A DNA stretch of 8,807 nucleotides from Acidobacteriota bacterium (GTDB lineage Bacteria; Acidobacteriota; Terriglobia; Terriglobales; Acidobacteriaceae): contig JAJZFE010000381.1 of NCBI GenBank assembly GCA_021798655.1, positions 1 through 8,807 on the forward strand, in the 5' to 3' direction. This document shows, in pieces, positions 6,505 to 8,807 of the stretch. The notes beneath the pieces were generated by a model. It was not told the DNA's origin. It did not search any database and was given only the letters and a program-made list of their open reading frames with translations. The stretch's first letter is position 1. Each line of letters begins with the position of its first letter. The translations under genes were made by a program, and so were the position numbers.

Positions 6505-7576
6505 GATCGATCCCATCCAACTCACCCGCCAGCTCGTTGACATCGAATCGACCACGTACCACGAGGCCCCGGCCGGGGAGTTTCTGGCGAGCTATCTCGA
6601 CGCGCTCGGGTACGTCATCACGCGCCAGCCCGTGCCGCATCCGGACGCGGCGACGCCCGGCGCAGGCCCGCAGCACGGCAGCATGGAGCCGCGCTTCAAC
6701 GTCTACGCCGTGCCCCGCGAGCTGGCCGAGCAGGGAAGCGTGCCGACACTCGTGTTCTCCACGCACATGGACACGGTTCCGCCGTTCCTGGGGGCCTGTC
6801 GCGAAGATGCGACGCACCTGCATGGCCGCGGCACCTGCGACGCGAAGGGCATCATCGCCGCGCAGATCGCCGCCGCCGAGCAGTTGCGCGCGCGGTCTGT
6901 CTCTGTCGGCCTGCTGTTTGTTGTCGGCGAGGAGCGCGACTCCGCCGGTGCGAAGGTTGCCAACGATATTGCTGCGACGTGGTCTGTGAAGCCGCGCTTC
7001 CTCATCAACGGCGAGCCCACGGACAACCGCCTGGCGCTTGCGAGCAAAGGCGCTCTGCGCGTCGAACTGTTTGCGCACGGCCGCGCCGCGCACTCGGCGT
7101 ACCCGGAGCTTGGCGAGTCGGCGATCGACAAGCTGCTCGGCGCGCTGCATGACATTCAGGCCCTGCCGCTGCCGATCATCGAAGGCATCGGCGACTCGAC
7201 ACTGAACGTGGGCCTGATCTCCGGCGGCCGCGCGCCGAACGTGATCGCGGACAAGGCCGAAGCGCATCTGCTGATCCGCCTGGTCGGACCAGCGGAGGAG
7301 ACCAAGGCCGCTATCGTCGCGGCGGCGGCGGGCCGCTGCGCGGTGGTGTTCTCGCTCGAACTGCCCTTTGTGCAGATGCGCGCGTTCCCCGGCTTCGAGA
7401 CGATGGTGGCGAAGTTCACCACGGACATCCCCGCGCTGACGCACTGGGGCGAGCCGTTTCTGCTGGGGCCGGGCAGCATCCACGTCGCGCACACGCCGGC
7501 CGAGACGATCGCCAAACAGGAGCTGCTCGACTGCGTGACGCTGTACGTGAACCTGGCAACGAAGCTGATGCCGTAA
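6503..7576 (+). CDS. M20-family metallopeptidase/deacylase (ArgE/DapE/ACY1/CPG2 type)
   Basis: This is a 357-residue cytoplasmic di-zinc hydrolase. The expected metal ligands are all present: His88 in STHMDT (with Asp90 as helper), bridging Asp113 in GRGTCDAKG, catalytic Glu143 and ligand Glu144 in GEERD, Glu171 in GEPTD, and His330 in GPGSIHVAH. Glu rather than Asp at the 171 position, in a GEP motif, points to the DapE/ArgE branch more than to carboxypeptidase G2. His197 in GRAAHSAYP is the usual dimer-domain His that completes a partner's active site. The family removes acyl or succinyl groups from amino acids or splits dipeptides; the substrate is not decided by sequence alone and no biosynthesis genes adjoin it. 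It follows the amidase by 39 bp and is probably co-transcribed. ATG 6503 lacks a clear Shine-Dalgarno apart from an AGG directly against it, but the first helix starts there and no better start exists. Confidence 0.9.
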   Translation: MIDPIQLTRQLVDIESTTYHEAPAGEFLASYLDALGYVITRQPVPHPDAATPGAGPQHGSMEPRFNVYAVPRELAEQGSVPTLVFSTHMDTVPPFLGACREDATHLHGRGTCDAKGIIAAQIAAAEQLRARSVSVGLLFVVGEERDSAGAKVANDIAATWSVKPRFLINGEPTDNRLALASKGALRVELFAHGRAAHSAYPELGESAIDKLLGALHDIQALPLPIIEGIGDSTLNVGLISGGRAPNVIADKAEAHLLIRLVGPAEETKAAIVAAAAGRCAVVFSLELPFVQMRAFPGFETMVAKFTTDIPALTHWGEPFLLGPGSIHVAHTPAETIAKQELLDCVTLYVNLATKLMP

Positions 7577-7601
7577 CCGCCGCATCGTGCGGAGCAAACG
7601 C

Positions 7602-7629
7602 CGAGGGCTCCTGCGCGCAGGAGCCCTCG
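7602..7629. terminator. Perfect 28-bp palindrome, probable bidirectional terminator
   Basis: The arm CGAGGGCTCCTGCG is followed directly by its exact reverse complement; as RNA this gives a stem of about 12 pairs with a CGCG tetraloop. It lies between the ends of two convergent genes (stop codons at 7574-7576 and 7648-7650), where a shared terminator is expected. Neither side has a proper U-tract; the best is TTT in the minus-strand direction (GCGTTTGC, just beyond 7602). It may act as a weak intrinsic terminator or as a 3'-end stabiliser. Confidence 0.7.
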
Positions 7630-7647
7630 ATCGCGAACGGTGGATGA

Positions 7648-8807
7648 CTACTGGACGGTGATGTTCAGCGGAGCCGCGTTGTCGGCACCGTTGAACGTGA
7701 TGGACAGAGTCTGCGCGCCTGTGGGCGTGCCTCCAACCGGCGTTGGTGCCGGTGCGTTGGTGCCTCCGGAACAACCGGAGAGCGTGGCCATCGCGCCGGT
7801 GCTGGCGATCACAACGAGAGCCAGCGCGAGACCGCGGCAGACGAGTCCCAGCTTCCGCTTGCGCGCGAACCAGAGCCATGCAAACGCAACGGTCAGGGTG
7901 CCCAGCCATGCGCCGGTATCCAGGCCTGCCGACCTCACGGCCGCATGCGGTGCGGTTGTCTGGATGGTGATGACGCTGGTTTGCGCGGCGGTGGCGTTGG
8001 TCGCGCTCCAGGTCAGCGAGGTGGGAACGAAGCTGCAGGTGATGTTCGCGGATGTGCCGTTGCAGCCGAAGGCAAGTGTTCCTGAGTAGGGTGCGTTCGG
8101 AGTGATGGTCATGCTCGTGGTGCCAGAGCTGCCGAGCGAAATCAGGACCGGGTTGGGAGTGTAGGAGACGGTGAAGGATGCGGTCACGATCGTCTCGGTG
8201 AATGCGGCGGAGACGGCCGTGCCGTAGTTGCTGTCGCCGCCGTAGCTGGCGGTGATGGTGTGCGTGCCGGCGGCGAGTGAACTGGTGGAGAACGTTGCGA
8301 CTCCACTGCTGATGGTGCCCGTTCCAATCGTCGCCGTTCCATCGAGGAATGTCACCGTGCCGGTAGGCGCAGCCGACGCGCTGCCGGCGACGGTCGCCGA
8401 AAACGTTACGCTATAGCCGGTGGACGCCTTCGGAGCAGAGCTGGTGAGCGTGACCGTGGGTACGGGATTGCTGACGACCTCGGTCACTGCGGACGAGACG
8501 GCGCTGGCAAACGTGGTATCGCCGCCGTAGCTGGCCGTGATGGGATAACTGCCGGCCTTGGGGAAGGTGGTGCTGTAGGTGGCAACACCGCTGCCGTTGA
8601 GGGTTCCGGTGCCCAGCGTGGCTGTTCCGTTGAGGAAGGTGACGGTGCCGGTGGGTGTGCCGTTGGCGCCGGCGGCGGTGGCCGTGAAGGTGACGCTGGT
8701 TCCGGTGGTGACGGCGGCGTTGGAGGTGGCCAGGCTCAGCGTTGCGGCGACCGGCGTGTTGATGGTGAGCGTGACGGCGGTGGTGGTGTCGACGTCGTAG
8801 TTGGCGT
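7648..8807 (-). CDS. Tandem Ig-like repeat surface protein with two-helix C-terminal tail (C-terminal part)
   Basis: The frame enters from the right edge and ends at TAG (7648-7650), so 385 complete residues are visible and the N-terminus is missing; an apparent GTG start at 8487 lies inside a repeat and is not a start. It has the end of one Ig-like unit, two full 96-residue units (bases 8467-8754 and 8179-8466) with the shared core PTGTVTFL-[N/D]-GTAT and TITASYGGD or PITASYGGD, then a different beta-rich domain with two Cys in CNGTSANITC. These Ig-like units resemble the Big_3_5 group found in large secreted proteins. The tail has a hydrophobic stretch (AWLGTLTVAFAWLWFA), RKRK, a second hydrophobic stretch, LSGC (7771-7782) and about 40 small, polar residues ending NITVQ. 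It is probably exported and held at the envelope. Its partner or ligand is unknown. Confidence 0.85.
   Translation of the reverse strand, partial: ANYDVDTTTAVTLTINTPVAATLSLATSNAAVTTGTSVTFTATAAGANGTPTGTVTFLNGTATLGTGTLNGSGVATYSTTFPKAGSYPITASYGGDTTFASAVSSAVTEVVSNPVPTVTLTSSAPKASTGYSVTFSATVAGSASAAPTGTVTFLDGTATIGTGTISSGVATFSTSSLAAGTHTITASYGGDSNYGTAVSAAFTETIVTASFTVSYTPNPVLISLGSSGTTSMTITPNAPYSGTLAFGCNGTSANITCSFVPTSLTWSATNATAAQTSVITIQTTAPHAAVRSAGLDTGAWLGTLTVAFAWLWFARKRKLGLVCRGLALALVVIASTGAMATLSGCSGGTNAPAPTPVGGTPTGAQTLSITFNGADNAAPLNITVQ
8179..8807 (-). repeat. Tandem 288-bp repeats encoding Ig-like units
   Basis: Two complete units of exactly 288 bp (8467-8754 and 8179-8466) lie head to tail, and the bases right of 8754 encode the end of at least one more (ANYDVDTTTAVTLTI matches the end of the next unit). 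The units are alike in protein but clearly diverged in DNA, so this is an old duplication and not a recent copy-number change. The array continues beyond the window. Confidence 0.8.

Noticed and set aside
6476..7909. 477-residue minus-strand open frame opposite the M20 gene and into the Ig-repeat gene
   Set aside because: It is antisense to a gene with all zinc ligands and runs across the palindrome and a second gene in another frame.
7648..8487. Complete 279-residue gene starting at GTG 8487
   Set aside because: The frame stays open to the right edge and the codons upstream of 8487 continue the same Ig-like repeat, so the gene is simply cut by the window.

Overview
The window is GC-rich and reads like part of a chromosome from an Acidobacteriota bacterium (Terriglobia/Acidobacteriaceae type). 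This is inferred from three things: a PDZ-plus-multi-pass sensor kinase front end, a tandem Ig-like secreted protein with an unusual two-helix C-terminal tail, and an intergenic region full of small repeats. I had no database search, so the taxon is a judgement and not a result.

Layout, left to right. (1) 1-1092, minus strand: the N-terminal 364 residues of a membrane sensor protein with a PDZ domain and about eight membrane segments, running off the left edge. (2) 1093-1524: a mostly AT-richer, divergent upstream region. (3) 1525-2409, plus: an alpha/beta hydrolase that keeps the catalytic triad but has lost the usual oxyanion-hole motif and a stretch before the catalytic His. (4) 2410-3092: a 683-bp non-coding stretch holding C-runs, two 69-bp direct repeats, a REP-like palindrome and a long heptamer array. 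(5) 3093-4031, plus: an intact paralogue of the first hydrolase. (6) 3947-4636, minus: a COG2945-like small alpha/beta hydrolase, overlapping its convergent neighbour by 85 bp. (7) 4742-6463, plus: an exported amidase-signature enzyme. (8) 6503-7576, plus: an M20-family metallopeptidase/deacylase. (9) 7602-7629: a perfect 28-bp palindrome between convergent gene ends, probably a bidirectional terminator. (10) 7648-8807, minus: the C-terminal part of a tandem Ig-like repeat protein, running off the right edge.

How the genes may work together. Five consecutive genes are hydrolases of ester, amide or peptide bonds (three alpha/beta hydrolases, an amidase and an M20 enzyme). The amidase and M20 genes are same-strand with a 39-bp gap and could be co-transcribed; an exported amidase followed by a cytoplasmic deacylase or peptidase would suit scavenging of amide-linked substrates. 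That is inference, because none of these families reveals its substrate here.

I did not find a clear new defence, mobile or RNA-guided system: no CRISPR array, no transposase, no recognisable tRNA or rRNA. The observations most worth a second look are the repeat-laden 2410-3092 stretch, the paired intact and eroded hydrolase paralogues on either side of it, and the internal lipobox in the Ig-like protein.
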